Positions 12,771 to 45,758 of a DNA stretch of 64,000 bases are shown one piece after another. A program made the translations under genes and the position numbers. Each line of letters starts with the position of its first letter. Within the stretch, counting starts at the first letter, position 1. This DNA is from Nectonema munidae (lineage: Eukaryota; Nematomorpha; Nectonematoida; Nectonematidae): assembly GCA_030549495.1 (NCBI GenBank), contig JAUIRK010000173.1:496001-560000 (forward strand), given 5' to 3'. Under the pieces are notes generated by a model. It saw only the letters and a list, made by a program, of their open reading frames with translations. It ran no database searches and was not told where the DNA came from.

Positions 12771-13352
12771 TTAACGAAGAGTATTTGTCATATTTATACC
12801 GATAATTTGCGATTAAGAAATCACACCAATGCTATCTATCTCACATTATAATTAATATTTAAAAGTTGCACCACAGGCCATTTTCAAATAACATATAATA
12901 GTTCATAGTTCGACATATATATGTGAACATGTGTGTATCATAAAGCAGCCTGTTTTTTTATTTTTTTGAAAGGTTTTTTTTTAAGTTTTCTTGTTAATGC
13001 AAGTAGATAGCGCAATTCAATGCATGCATTTTACCACAACTTTTTTTGAGAGTTATAGTTATCAATTTAGTACACCGGTGTAATGCAAGTTTTCAACATG
13101 CTTACCACAAATTTTATGGACACTTTCATAATATTTCACCAATTATACTAACGTGATTATTTCTATTTGGTCAATTTTCGAGTAACGTCCGATCTCGTGT
13201 ATCCATGTGACCCCTTAGTTTTCACCAATAAAATATTTTTATCATCTATCATGTGTTTAATGCGAGATTCTTTAAAATAATAATAATATATTTGAAGAAA
13301 GATTTTTCCAGTAGGAAGAGATTTAGAAACTTCTTCTCTGTTATGTAATGAT

Positions 13353-13440
13353 ATATTCTCATAACCTGTACGGTTGAACGCGGGTAGACAACTTGAGTGT
13401 CATCTCCAACTTGTATACTACGATGGTTTTTATTCCATGT
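13353..13440 (+). mobile_element. Fragment of Helitron-like or MITE repeat (5' part)
   Basis: TCTCATAACCTGTACGGTTG followed by AACGCGGGTAGACAACTTG matches the left end of the ~200-bp element at 28651-28853. The 3' hairpin of that element was not found here, so this is a partial copy. Confidence 0.5.
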
Positions 13441-13483
13441 AAAATGACTAGAGAGACTATGTTCAATTTTCTGTTAATATTTT

Positions 13484-13880
13484 GATAGATGTAAGATTTG
13501 ATATACCTCATTCGGGGAGACGATGTTACAAAAGTTATTTTAAATAATATACTTGTCAAATAATCAAAATAAAATTGTGTAATCAAAGAATCGAAAAATA
13601 TTCTTTAAAAAATCAAAAAATAATTTTGCTAGATGTAAGATTTGATATACCTCATTCGGGGAGACGATGTTACAAAAGTTATTAACTATATTTTTGCAAT
13701 TTGCACGATTTTAAATAATATTTGTCAAATAATCAAAATAAAATTCTGTAATCAAAGAATCGGAAAAAATTCTTTAAAAAATCAAAAAATATTAAAGCTG
13801 TTCATATTTTGCTAGATATAAGATTTGATATACCTCATACGATGTTACAAAAGTTATTACCTATATTTTTGCAATTTGTG
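13484..13880 (+). repeat. Three near-tandem copies of a ~55-bp motif
   Basis: The motif beginning TAGATGTAAGATTTGATATA and ending near GATGTTACAAAAGTTATT occurs near 13487, 13632 and 13813 (the third slightly shortened). AT-rich spacers between them are themselves repeated (ATAATCAAAATAAAATT). Spacing is about 145 and 181 bp. Confidence 0.75.
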
Positions 13881-13954
13881 AAGAAGTTGACCCTTCAATA
13901 AATCATTCAAAAAAGTTTGTATTTACAAAATTTTTTCCAACGTTGGTTTAATAA

Positions 13955-14336
<382 letters not shown>

Positions 14337-14399
14337 GCGAATACCGTTTGCAATTTGTTGAAGAATTTTCTATTTTCCTGACCAATAAATGTTTCAAAA

Positions 14400-16885
14400 A
14401 GTTTCTCATGTTAAATACTTTGCAATGGGAGATTTTAATTTGAAAGAATTAGCTCAAAATTGATAATAGTTTATGAAACATTGAGTTTTTAAATATAGTT
14501 TTTCCAATTTTTTTAAACCAAGTTGAACATGGAGTCAACTCGTTCAAAGTTCTATGGACTTGTATTTTTGTAGATAACATTTATATTCCATTGAATTTTA
14601 ATAGTTTCAAATCTTATATTTTCACATCTATATCAGATCACGATTTTATCCTGTTATCTATCAATTTCAAAAAGTCTCATTTCTCACATATATTCAAAGT
14701 TTTTGATGAGGGTCTTCTCATTACCAATATTCAAAATACTGATTGGCACCATTATTTAAGTAGATATTCTGATAATCCAGAAATGATGATTTATCTTATG
14801 AACTCTAAAATTGCAAATGAAATACTGAATTCCACAAAAATAAAAAAGAATCAGAACAATAAATATAAACAGAAGCATAATTCTTGGATGTCGTATGAAT
14901 TGCTTGACCTGATAAAAACGCGACTATTTCCATAAAAAGGCTATGCATAATAGCGCTACTTTTAGAAGTAGGTTTGTAAATTATAGAAATCAAGTTAAGA
15001 CAAAAATAAGAGTTTTGAAATACAATTATTATTATAATTTATTCGAGCAAAATGAGCTCTTGAAACGTACTTGGAATAAGTTAAATTGTATAAGCAAACC
15101 AAAAAATAATGTTAAATATTCAATTTGTATAAATGGAAAAAATGAAACTGACCAGAAATTAATAACAGACTCTTTTAAAATATTTTTCTCTGGCTAATTG
15201 CATAACCGATATTGATTCATCAAAAACTGAGTTTACTAACTATATCACGAAAACTAATAGCTCATTTAGTTTAGAAAACGTCAAAGAAAAGGATATTGTG
15301 ATTGTTATGCACGAAATCACATCCTAGAAATCGTGTGATTTGTCTATTTACAAGTTGAGTTTAATAATAATTGATCATGTAGTAAAATACCTAATGATTG
15401 CATTTAATTCTTGTATAGAGTTTACTATCTATCGATCTTCATTCAAATTAGCAAAAATTGTTCCAGTTTTTAAAAAAAGATGATAAGTCTGAGATCAATA
15501 ACTACATTTCCCATTAGCATTATCAATAACTTATCAAAAATCTTTGAAAAAAATATTTTCAAACAAGTATTTTCATATATTGAAAAATTCAATCTTCTAT
15601 AGGAATATGAGTTAGGTTTCCGACCTAATTATAGCACTGAATATCTTCATACTACCTTTCTTGATAAAATTCAAAACTGCTTGGAAGAATCTGACGTTGA
15701 TGTGGCAATTTTTCTTGATTTGTCCAAAGCTTTCAATAAAATTTCACATGAAGAGCTTCTGATGATATTGAAATATTTTGGGTTTTCCGATTCTACAGTG
15801 CTTTTTTTAAGTTTTACTTATCATGCAGAGAGCAAATTGTTAGTGTAGGGAATACGTTTCCATCTAAAGAACTATTTACTCAGGTGTTCCACAGGGGTCA
15901 GTTTTAGGTCCCTTATTATTTTGTTTGTATATAAATAACATACCCGAAACAAACCACTTACTTAGTTTTTTCTATTTGCTGACGATATACCGTTGATCTC
16001 ACCCCTTTCAAAACTGAATAATTCAAAAAAAGGAAATGATGTACCAGATGAAATATGTACGACATAAATCTAGTTGAAAATGGTGCAAATCAAATTCCTT
16101 CATAACAAATTCTTCAAAGTCAAAAGCAATGATATTTTCTAAGAAAGATAGCATCTCTGACAAAATTAATTTGAATAATATTGGCGTTGAAATAGTAAAC
16201 AAAATTAACTTTATAGGATTAATTATAAACAGCAGACTCACATGGCAAGATCATATATCTCAGAGGTTAAGTAGCTTTCATGGTGTACTGAAGAGATTTA
16301 AGAATAATTTTACTGTTGTCGTTAAATTGTTACTTTATAAGTCTCTTGCGTTACCACATCTATATTAAAGTATAACAAATTGGGGCCATGTAAATATTTA
16401 TAAATTAGAAAAGTTGCAAAAAAGCATATTGAGGACGGTTTTTAGTTTAAACTTTCGAAATCGCACTACACTTTTTTTTATCATTATAAATTACTAAAAA
16501 TTAAAGATATATCTTTTGTTGAAATGTCGATGCTCTTATATAAATTTATTTATAAAAAAACTCTCAATAATATTCAATAACTGGATCTCATTTGTTTCCG
16601 AAACGACAAAATATTTCCTCAGATCTACAGGAAAATTTCACATACTACAATATAAAATGCTTTCCTCAAAGAAGTTCCTAAAGTCTTGAGCTATCTCTTT
16701 CTGGGACAATCATCTTCAAAAACTCAATTTTCATTCGAACTCTAAATCAATATGACAATAATATATGCAAAATTGAAGAATGTTATGTTTGTTCAATGTT
16801 TCTAAGTACTTGTTTTTATAATTACTGTATACTTTATTGTTTGTTAATTTATATTTATTTGTAAATAAATTTGTATATTTTTGTA
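14400..16885 (+). mobile_element. CR1/L2-like LINE, decayed, with endonuclease end and RT
   Basis: Plus-strand frames give, in order: the end of an AP-endonuclease domain (SISDHDFILLSI at 14620-14660); the pre-RT linker (14943-15197, ending TDSFKIFFSG); the RT block FLDLSKAFNKISHEELL near 15710-15760; the GVPQGS block near 15885-15925, read in two frames; FFLFADDIP, the catalytic F/Y-ADD box, near 15965-15995; and the C-terminal block INFIGLIINSRLTWQDHI to LLLYKSLALPHLY (16205-16365). The Trp-Gly block (TNWGHVN) follows a stop at about 16368. Several frameshifts and stops separate these pieces. The 5' end is truncated or hidden by the homopolymer block. The 3' end is an AT-rich tail near 16880. 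Confidence 0.8.
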
Positions 16886-16959
16886 AAAACTTATGTTTTT
16901 TATATAAAAATCAAAAATGTTTTGAAGTTCTAGCTTTTCTATGAATGTTCTTATCGTCG

Positions 16960-18420
16960 CTCACTAGAAACCATATGTAATCTCCCATCATCCTTGATAC
17001 CTTCTTTCCATTGTTGCAATGTCTTGATGAAATCTTTCGCCATGTTCATCGCTGACATCTACCTAAGTTTCAGGAAAAAAAATCCAAGTGTGAGTACAAA
17101 AAATGAAACTTCAAAGACATACGGTAACTTATGGAAAGTATGAATCAGGTTTGATACAAGTTCTTTGTATTTCGGATCTTTTTTGTTTCCACGAAAACCA
17201 TAAACTACATCACGAAGTGCGCACCATGCTTCCTTCTCAATTTTTGTCATTACTTCTATTTTTTTTCATTTATCATTGCATTTATTTGAGGTCCAATGAA
17301 TACCCCATTTTTATCAGAAAGCTTTGGGAACATTAAACGAAATTCTTGTAATAACTTACTTTCGCAATCAAGAGCTTTTACAAATTGCTTAACCAAACCA
17401 AACTTTATATGAAATGTAGGCGATAGAACTTTGCTAAAATCTATCAAAGGTATGGGAGTATTTTATACATTCAAGGATCTTTTTAAGGTTATCATATTTT
17501 TCTTTTTTATGAGTAGAATATGCAAGAGGTATGGATGGTTATTTGCTTCCATTATGAAGCAAAATTGCTTTGAAACTCTAAGATGAGATATCAATGAACA
17601 AACGCCATTCTTTAGGATTATGTTGAAATCCAATTGAAGTGAAAAACCAACCACAGAACATCTTGACAATAACAAAGATTATCACATACATTATAAAACA
17701 TATCGAATTTTTTGTATTTTTCGGTAAAGAGATATTTTGAAGTTTTCACTTAGTAGGTTCCATTCTTTAAGTCTTGAAGAAAGAAGCTCGGCTCCTGACT
17801 TAGTGAGTCCCAATCTGATTAAATCATCTAGTTCATTTTAATTTTGAAAGTGAGGTTCTATAATGGATTCTGGTTGGAAATTTTGCTCTGTCTCTTTTTC
17901 GTTACTGTTTGATGGAGTTTCAGACCTTTTTGCTCTTAAAAAATTAATATAAACAAAGTTCTTAAATAAAAATTTAATTACTTTTTTGGGGGCAGTGGTA
18001 TTGTTAAACTGCTCTCATGTAGAACAGGTGCTTTTGATGATAGTATGTCTGGACACTGAAGCGCTTGTCTACCTTTTACTTTTCTATACTTCGATATATC
18101 AATCATACAGAAATAAAAGGCATTAAGATGGTCTTTATGTTCTCTCCATATTCTTGGAACTCCAAAAGGCAATGTTTTTCTTGTTCCTCTAAACCATCCT
18201 TCTAATGTTTAACGACAACTTCCAGATACTACATCTGGAGCCCATGATTTGTCTTGATCACCTATAGGCATTCCAAAATATAGTTCATATGCAATCCACA
18301 GTTTAGAATTTTTAACAATTTTGTATACTACTTATTTTTGCCAGTATAATAACCACACACATAACAAAATCTATTTGGTGAGTTCTTACATTGTCTATGA
18401 AACATTTTTAACAAAGTATA
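16960..18420 (-). pseudogene. Broken copy of multicopy 'CYVCG...SDEHGERFHQDI' family
   Basis: The minus strand reads through a protein family that is very abundant in many invertebrate genomes. From N to C terminus: NRFCYVCGYYTGK near 18390-18345; SWAPDVVSG near 18245; a long open piece with PFGVPRIWREHKDHLNAFYF and CMIDIS (18172-17978); a Lys/Asn-rich middle; HIKFGLVKQFVKALDCESK to GVFIGPQINAMI (17447-17256); and VSDEHGERFHQDIATMERRY near 17062-17000. The order and motifs fit a nearly full-length copy. Several frame breaks show it is dead. I know of no assigned biochemical function for this family. Its multicopy nature suggests a mobile or amplified gene, but no terminal repeats were found here. 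Confidence 0.7.
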
Positions 18421-18464
18421 TTTAACAAAAAATTAAAAAACAAAACTTTAAAAGTAAATATAGT

Positions 18465-18590
18465 ATTGGTTGGTTAGAGATATCAAAGCAGTTTCAGCCG
18501 TAAGGCTATATGCTTGCGATGGTTAATCACATTTTTTTGTGATTTTGTTTTAAAGAGCAGGGAGCCTTGGGGATCGAACTCCTGACATTC
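18465..18590 (-). mobile_element. tRNA-derived SINE (family A), body and tail part
   Basis: Read on the minus strand, this part contains a B-box-like GAGTTCGATCCCC. It then runs through CTGCTCTTTAAAAC into a tail that contains GATTAACCATCGCAAGCATA. The head of the same SINE, with the A box, lies at 19585-19627. The two were separated by the element at 18591-19577. A second copy of the tail occurs at 22361-22457. Confidence 0.7.
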
Positions 18591-19577
18591 AGGGCTGTCA
18601 AGTTTCAGAAATTGTCATGCGGGTGAACATTTTTCGTCAAGCTTTGGAGAAAATTCAATTTTTCCAGTTTTTTTTCACAAAAATCATTCAATAAAGATGC
18701 CTTTGAGATGATTAATAACCAATAGACTTCATATATATGTAAGCAGACCCCTAGCGAGAAAAAAATTCAGTTGGGGGAGGGGGCACTCGATTAGGTTTGG
18801 ATATGGTTAGGTTTCAACATCATTTAGTAACCGTTTTAACACTAGAACATCCAAAGGCGTCATTTTAACCATTGCAATAAATGACAAGAATTTGTTGTCG
18901 ATTCTACTTGAAAGTCAATTAATTGCTAAAAAAATACATTATTTTTAAACAGAGTCATTAATATATCAAAAAACTCTAAAGCAAAAAAAAGAGGAACTAG
19001 GTCCTACAGCAAAATCTAAAAGTTCTGTTATAAAAGGTTATTTTTTAGTTCGTGGATACTTTTTATTGAATTCTATATCTCCAAATTAATAAACTATGCA
19101 TAAGAGTGAAACTAAACGTGTTTTATGTGAGACTCTATGGAAATTATCTTTTTTGAACTACATGTTTTCATAGCCATATTGAATGTGAGAGGAGTTACTA
19201 TGTCTAAAAGTTTAAATATCAAATTACATTCCATAAGTAGCTAGGCTTTCCATAAGTCAGAGTAAATGATGATCGCAATAATATTTTCGCATCATAAGTA
19301 TAATTACAAAGCTAATTGTACTTGATGAACCATGATAATTAGAAAAAATTAATAATTATTTTTGATTAAAATTCATTGATGAGTCGCTTTTTTGTCTGGA
19401 TAATAACTGAGTTTGGGGGTTGGAAATTAAAACATTTTGAAACTTCTTTGGAGGTTGCCATTTTAATTACCAGCATACTGGATTATTTTTCTGCTTATGC
19501 GGGTGATTTTGGTCATGCGGGATTTCAACTCAATTTGCGGGTGATTCCCGCTCAATGTGGGTGACTTGTCAACCCTC
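18591..19577. mobile_element. 987-bp TIR element inserted into the SINE
   Basis: The ends are inverted repeats: AGGGCTGTCAAGT on the left, and AGGGTTGACAAGT as the reverse complement of the right end (11 of 13 match). It is flanked by GACATTC on the left and GACCTTC on the right (6 of 7), which looks like a 7-8 bp target-site duplication as made by hAT elements. Removing the element rejoins a tRNA-like SINE head to its body. No transposase was recognised inside, so this is a nonautonomous element. Near the right end the motif GCGGGTGATT occurs repeatedly. Confidence 0.65.
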
Positions 19578-19584
19578 GACCTTC

Positions 19585-19627
19585 AACTGCTAAGCTGAGA
19601 GGTACACCCTAACAACCATCGAGGCTC
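19585..19627 (-). mobile_element. tRNA-derived SINE (family A), head part
   Basis: On the minus strand this reads GAGCCTCGATGGTTGTTAGG, then GTGTACCTCTCAGCTTAGC: a tRNA-like 5' half with an A-box-like TGGTTGTTAGGGTG. Its GAGCCTC start would pair with the AAGGCTC after the B box in the other part at 18465-18590, as an acceptor stem with one mismatch. It is the same SINE copy, split by an insertion. Confidence 0.7.
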
Positions 19628-19693
19628 AAATATAGTATTAAAAATATACAAAATTCAAATGTATGAAAAAACTGTTAAGCTATATCGATGATA

Positions 19694-19857
19694 TTTCTCC
19701 AATTTTGTAAAAAATATATAAAGTAGTCTTATAAATTCACGTATGCGTTGTATACACTATATTTTAAAGGATTGCTTGAATATTTCGTCTCCCATTGTAT
19801 TTCCAGACCAGTAATTTAGAAAATTGCCCCCAATATGTTTGACAATGTGCGCCCCTT
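19694..19857 (+). repeat. Dispersed repeat, inverted relative to 25041-25231
   Basis: This stretch (AATTTTGTAAAAAATATATA through GACAATGTGCGCCCC) matches the reverse complement of 25041-25231 along most of its length, with scattered differences. The GC-rich GTGCGCCCC edge may be a transposon terminus. Confidence 0.7.
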
Positions 19858-19889
19858 GTATAGGGAATATTTGGGACGTAGTCCCCATT

Positions 19890-20525
19890 TGTATGCAATG
19901 GCTTTTTAAGTTGAAAATAAAATGTGGGTGAGTCTAATGTTAAAGTTTTTGAAGTTTTGATTCTATTTTAGGTTATTTTGAAAAGTAATACCTAGATATT
20001 TGATGCGATGGAGGGGTAGAATCAGGAGAGAGTTGTTTATTTAGAGAGGGTACCTTTATTTATTTTGAGGGGTTATTTTTCAAGTGATGTACGAGTAAAG
20101 TGAATGAGTTGCGTTTTGTTATAGTTAACATGAATTTTGTGTGTCTATGTTAGAAATAAGAGCAATGTTAAAAAGGATTTTGGTTTGTACATATTTATAT
20201 CTTGATTGTTAATTGAGAAAGCGAAAAGAAGGTCATCAGAATTGCCTTTGTGTCGAGTATAGGGTTTATTGATAAACCAGACAACCTCCTTGAGGAGTGG
20301 ATAGGGTTAAGGTTTTTATAAATGATTTGTTTTTGTGTTGAAAGATTAGACATATTTTTGTCAGATAGTGTTGAATAAATTAAAAATATAGATTGTATAT
20401 TTATTTTTTATCATATTGGATAGTATAGCTGGATGCCGTGCCGAGTTGAATGCATTATCAATATCAAGAACGGTGGGGGACATGATTTTTTTGATGAAAG
20501 GGATATTTGCGGTAGGACTTTTTAC
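19890..20525 (-). mobile_element. Decayed LINE RT remnant (Jockey-like)
   Basis: On the minus strand the frames give SPTVLDIDNAFNSARHPAIL near 20490-20430, the RT block in which the first catalytic Asp would lie. A PQGG block follows near 20290, then LLFAFSINN near 20240-20210 and NYNKTQLIHFTRTSLE near 20125-20080. Many stops and frame changes are present. Both ends are undefined. Confidence 0.6.
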
Positions 20526-22360
20526 CCAAATACACACAAATATGTTCTTTATTTACAAATAAGAATTAGAAATAAAAAATAATATTAAATAAATGCTTAA
20601 AATAAAAAGATACACAGATATTTATATTTGAACGAGGGCTGGTAATAGAGTATTGTTGTTACCCATTTTCTTGCCAGGCCACACATATTATTTTATTTTT
20701 TTATTATTTGAAACAAGAACAAAACAATATGTTTATATGTTCTATAATATAATAAATCCTTAAACATTATAATAAATTAATAATATTTATGTCGGCCAAA
20801 GAAACATTAGGATTTGTCATATCAATTATAATTTGAAAAATAGGGCTAGGAATTATTAGAGATTGTTTCATTTAGATAAGCGCTTAATCATATTATAGGA
20901 ACTAGACTTGCGTTTAGCATTAGCATAACAGTTCCTTTTTGAACTCGTTTTTTCAATATAGCATCATGTTTAGAGTGTCCTTGCTGTAGTAAATGCTTTC
21001 TTGTTTTGGCAATTATATTTTTAGAATTTTCTTTTCCAAATGCATCAGAGATGGCTAGTAGAAAATTAACTAATATATTCGGTTGATGAGTTTAGGTAAG
21101 TTAAGGTAAAAACTCTCATCAGCATGATAGTAAATCATGAGAAGTAAACCATGCTCTAACATAGATAGCGAAAATTAAAACGAAGATTTGCAAAGATTTT
21201 TTATGTGTCATTTCAAACCAATTCTTCAATAAATATATTTTGATGCAATATATGCATTTTGCCATCCATTGAGCTTTGTTTTATGCAAATCTCCCGAAAA
21301 ATTTGATATAGTTCTACGAATTCATGATAATCTTTTCAAAATTACAGTTTTTTAGTTATATTTTTTGTTCATTTTTTGCCAAACACCATTGATTAAAAAG
21401 GTTAAGATTAGCGTCGTTTAGTTCCAATGAGAGAGAGAATTTATTGCAAGAAAAAGTGTTCACAAAGAGAAAAAACTGAAAAATTATATAATATATTAAT
21501 ATATATTCACAACATGTAAAACATTTTTTTAATAAATATCATCGATACAGGAAAAAAACAATAGCCAAAAATGGCCGTGATTAATTTTTTCCAATAAAAA
21601 TAGTATATATATAAAAAAAAATGTCAAACTAATAGTTTCAACTTAAAAAGTTCACGTTTGAGGGAGAAAGAAAAAACAAATAAACCATAATTTGTATGTA
21701 CTTAAAAGGTGATTTTTAATTTTTTTCTAAATAAAGGTAATGACTTATAAAATTTCATAAGTATGGCAAACTACATTGATTTAATTCGACTAAAGATAGA
21801 AAAATCTGTACAACTAGAAAAATGAAGATATCAAAAACTGTTGCAATCAGCAACTCATGAATAATATATCGAGAGACCAAAAAGAGTACATTTAGATCAA
21901 TGCCACTTTGAATGATTCTTTATGAATTCTTGCGTTATTTGCAATTCTATCAAAACAAAATCTTATAATTGAAAGTGAACTAAGGGGTTAATTCTCTATT
22001 ACTTTCAGAACTTTTTCATCTAGCTAGGAATTGCAGAGCTTTTAACGATTATTTCCTGAGACGACAATAAAACCCGATTTTACTTCTCAAAAACAGTGTT
22101 TGAAAGCAATTTCACGACAAAATCTATTATCCATGAATTATTGGTAATAATTTTTTTCTCTAATTTCCATGGAGCCTAATTCGCACCCCTGTCGCTAAAA
22201 ATTTAAGAAATAGCGGGTCTCAACTTGGGTAAGAAAAGTTTTGAATTTGGTTGAAGCATTCTTGGATATGAATTATACTAAACTTCTTGAGGATTTAATA
22301 TTTTATCTTTGACGCCCATTATACTTTTAAAGAAAATAGTATAAAATAAGTAAATTTTAA
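20526..22360. other. AT-rich stretch upstream of the PITP gene, nothing recognised
   Basis: No open frame of note, no repeat end and no RNA signature. It may hold the PITP promoter and 5' UTR exons, but I cannot place them. Confidence 0.4.
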
Positions 22361-22457
22361 TTGTTGGTTGGAGATATCAAAGCACGTTCACCCGTATGGC
22401 TATATGCTCGCATTTTAAGATGGTTAATCACAGTTTTTGTGAATTTGTTATTAAGAG
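22361..22457 (-). mobile_element. SINE family A, tail fragment
   Basis: This matches the 3' half of the SINE at 18465-18590 in the same orientation, through TTGGTTGGAGATATCAAAGC, GGCTATATGCTCGCATTTTA and GATGGTTAATCACAG. The tRNA-like head is missing, so it is truncated. Confidence 0.6.
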
Positions 22458-22655
22458 TTTTTATTGGACCATATTTATTATTTTTTTTGATAAATTAAAA
22501 GAATTATTCAAAAACGATTACTTTATAATTTAAAATATAGAACATATCCTGTTTTTTAGAAAAAATTTTGAGAAATATTTTAAGTGTAATAATGAACAAA
22601 AATTTTATTTACTTATTTTTATTTAGGTGCACAGTTTACTCTAGTCTTCAAATAA

Positions 22656-43240
<20,585 letters not shown>

Positions 43241-43302
43241 AAATCGATTTAAAGACTCAAATACTGTGAAATCGTTTTTAATTATTATTAAAATTTTAAT
43301 AT

Positions 43303-43308
43303 AATAAA
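43303..43308 (+). terminator. Poly(A) signal AATAAA of the PITP gene
   Basis: AATAAA lies 62 bases after the PITP stop codon, followed by a T-rich stretch. It is the first canonical signal downstream, giving a short 3' UTR. Confidence 0.7.
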
Positions 43309-43514
43309 GTTTTTACAATTTTGTTAACGTAAGTTCATTTGCTACAAAGTTTATTAGTTAATCATTAAAATTTCACAAAAATAAAAGGACGGTAATTTAT
43401 TTTTCCTATTTTTTCCTATAAAGCTTTTTCTTATGTACATTTCAATGTAAATCAAACTGTTCTTCAATCCCATTACTATTAGTGCTAGGAGGAGCGTTTG
43501 TTATTGTACAAAAT

Positions 43515-45758
43515 TGGCTCAACCAATATCCCTTCAAGTTTCGTGAATTTTTCTACAATTGCTAGCTGAGTCTTTTGATTAATGGTAGTTGAATGAAGCT
43601 CTCACGTCAAAAACTGTCAATCAAAAATAAACTTATAATTTTATAATTGGATGCTGTCCATTGATCGAAAGTTTAACTTTAAATAAAGAAAAAACATTTC
43701 ATAAACATCTTTTTAGTCTTCATGATAGTTTTAACTCACCCAAGTGAAAATTATAAAGAACTTTGAGTGCAAAAATTTGAATGAAGAGCTTTTACTTTTT
43801 TAATACATTCTAACTTTTATTTTCAATTTTCAATCTAGAAATTTTTTTACCTTATTTTTTTGAGAAACAAGCACAAAAAATTGGTTTTACTTTTAATTTA
43901 ATAACCTTAAAATTATAAATATATTTGTTAAATTTTTAACAATTGTTAATTAATGAGTTGTTGGTTGAGCCAGAAGTTCAGTGGGATGTGAGATGGGGGA
44001 GGAACTTAGAAAATTGTTGTTCCAAGGTTTAAATTCCTAGCTATGCCACGACTTGAGCTTAGATATCTATATATGAACTCATGAGGATTAGATATCTGAA
44101 GCCGGTTTTTCAAAGAGTTTTTGACTAGTGTATAATAGTTAAATCTTCAAAATTCATAATAGACTTTTCTTTCGAAAAGGGTGAACTCTTTTTTGTGTTT
44201 GAATGAAGAATATCTCCTAAAAACACCATATTCTAATTAAACATACTTTTCTCTTCCTTGGACAAAAGCATTGAGTTTGCTTAACCCATATTATTCCAAG
44301 TAAATTTTTTTTTAAAATAACAACAAAACTCAGTTATTATGTTAAGTGCTTTTTTAAATTATAATACCAATTAAAATTTTGAGTTTTATTGCTCGCTCTT
44401 TGAAAATTTTTTATATACTGCTTGATCAAAGACGCACAACCTCACAATTATTGAGATGCAGGACAAAAAAACTTTTTTAAAATATATTTGCTAGAATATT
44501 TCAATGAAATTTCTTTAAAACACACACAATTTTCAGAGATGTACATTTTTAGAACTTTTAAAATAAATTAATAAACAATTCAGGCTTTAAATATTAAATA
44601 TAAGAAGCACAAACTACAAAGCGATAAATATTGGGGTGGAGAAACTTTTTGCCTCCTCTTTCTTCCAAATGTGCGTCTTCGGGTTCAAGTTATAAACTTA
44701 TTGATGGCAGGAGAGGAGGGCGAACGTGCAATCACCTTTATCCTTTTTTAAACCCTATACTATTATCAATATCTAATCATAAATTTGAATTATCAAATAA
44801 AAAACAGCGTTCATTTTGAAAACTATCTAATGATAAAAATTGTACTCGCATCTACGCAGGGTGCCATTTTCTAGACATTCAAAAGCACGTGAGTATTCTT
44901 TAAAAATTTAAATTAATAGATATATCTTCATTTTCAAAAAATGTAACCTATAACTATAATTTACAGAAAAGTTCATTCCTGTAAAACTCCATTTACGATC
45001 GTTATCTTATTCTTACTTTATGCAACAACAAAAAAATGAGGGATGATAAAATTTTTTGAATTATACAAATTATTATTACTGACAAATGGACAACACTCTC
45101 ACTCTCCAATTAAGTTAGAAAGGAAGAAATGATGAAGATGGAAAAATAAGATGTCTCTTGTTATAGTTCAATTCTTCCATAGGCGTTGTAAGATGACTTA
45201 TTTTCCTTGATTTTATTGCTTTCTTAGTTAAACAAGATTTTCTACATCGACGTCATCCTTACTTCTAAGGATATTTCCTTTACTATAGATATATCACCCT
45301 CGTTAAATTTCGTAATAGCAACTTTTCCCATGTTTAGTTTCCTAAGCTTTATTTGCACAGGCCTCTATGCAGGAAAGACAGACTTTCGTTTCTTTCTTAG
45401 CAAGGGTGTGTCATTTGAAACTTTTGCTCTTTATAAAACGCCCAGCTTGACTTTCCTCCAATTTGTCATTTCATTTCAAGCTTTACACAACTCGAATCAT
45501 GCTATTTGTAAAGGTATGCATTCACTCTTATTTAATTTGTTAATGAATAATTGAAAAATTCAATTTTAATATTCTAGGCCTTCTTTATCTGGCTATTTGT
45601 TCCTCTTCTTTTTATACGTAAAATTTCCATATCTTTGATCCAAAAAAACTTTACACCTTGTAAATCTTTTAACAAATAGGTAATGAGAAAAATGGTGAAA
45701 ATAGTAAGATTTTGTTAGCTATTATTCTAACACTATAATATTTTAGGAAATTCTTTTT
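43515..45758 (+). repeat. Left copy of a direct repeat flanking a LINE
   Basis: It starts TGGCTCAACCAATATCCC and ends TTTTAGGAAATTCTTTTT, and matches 47578-49172 with scattered differences. It has an extra ~880 bp near 44285-45165 absent from the right copy. It contains a SINE-like stretch near 43975-44060 (GGTTTAAATTCCTAGCTATG) and a 60-codon frame at 45330 starting MFSFLSFICTGLYAGKTDFR. No known protein is recognised. Confidence 0.8.

Noticed and set aside
18465-19627. Possible functional tRNA gene
   Set aside because: The tRNA-like sequence is split, its T stem is poorly paired and the tail recurs at 22361, so it is a SINE.
45330-45554. Frame MFSFLSFICTGLYAGKTDFR as a host exon
   Set aside because: It matches no family I know, and its counterpart in the second repeat copy is frame-broken, so coding function is unsupported.
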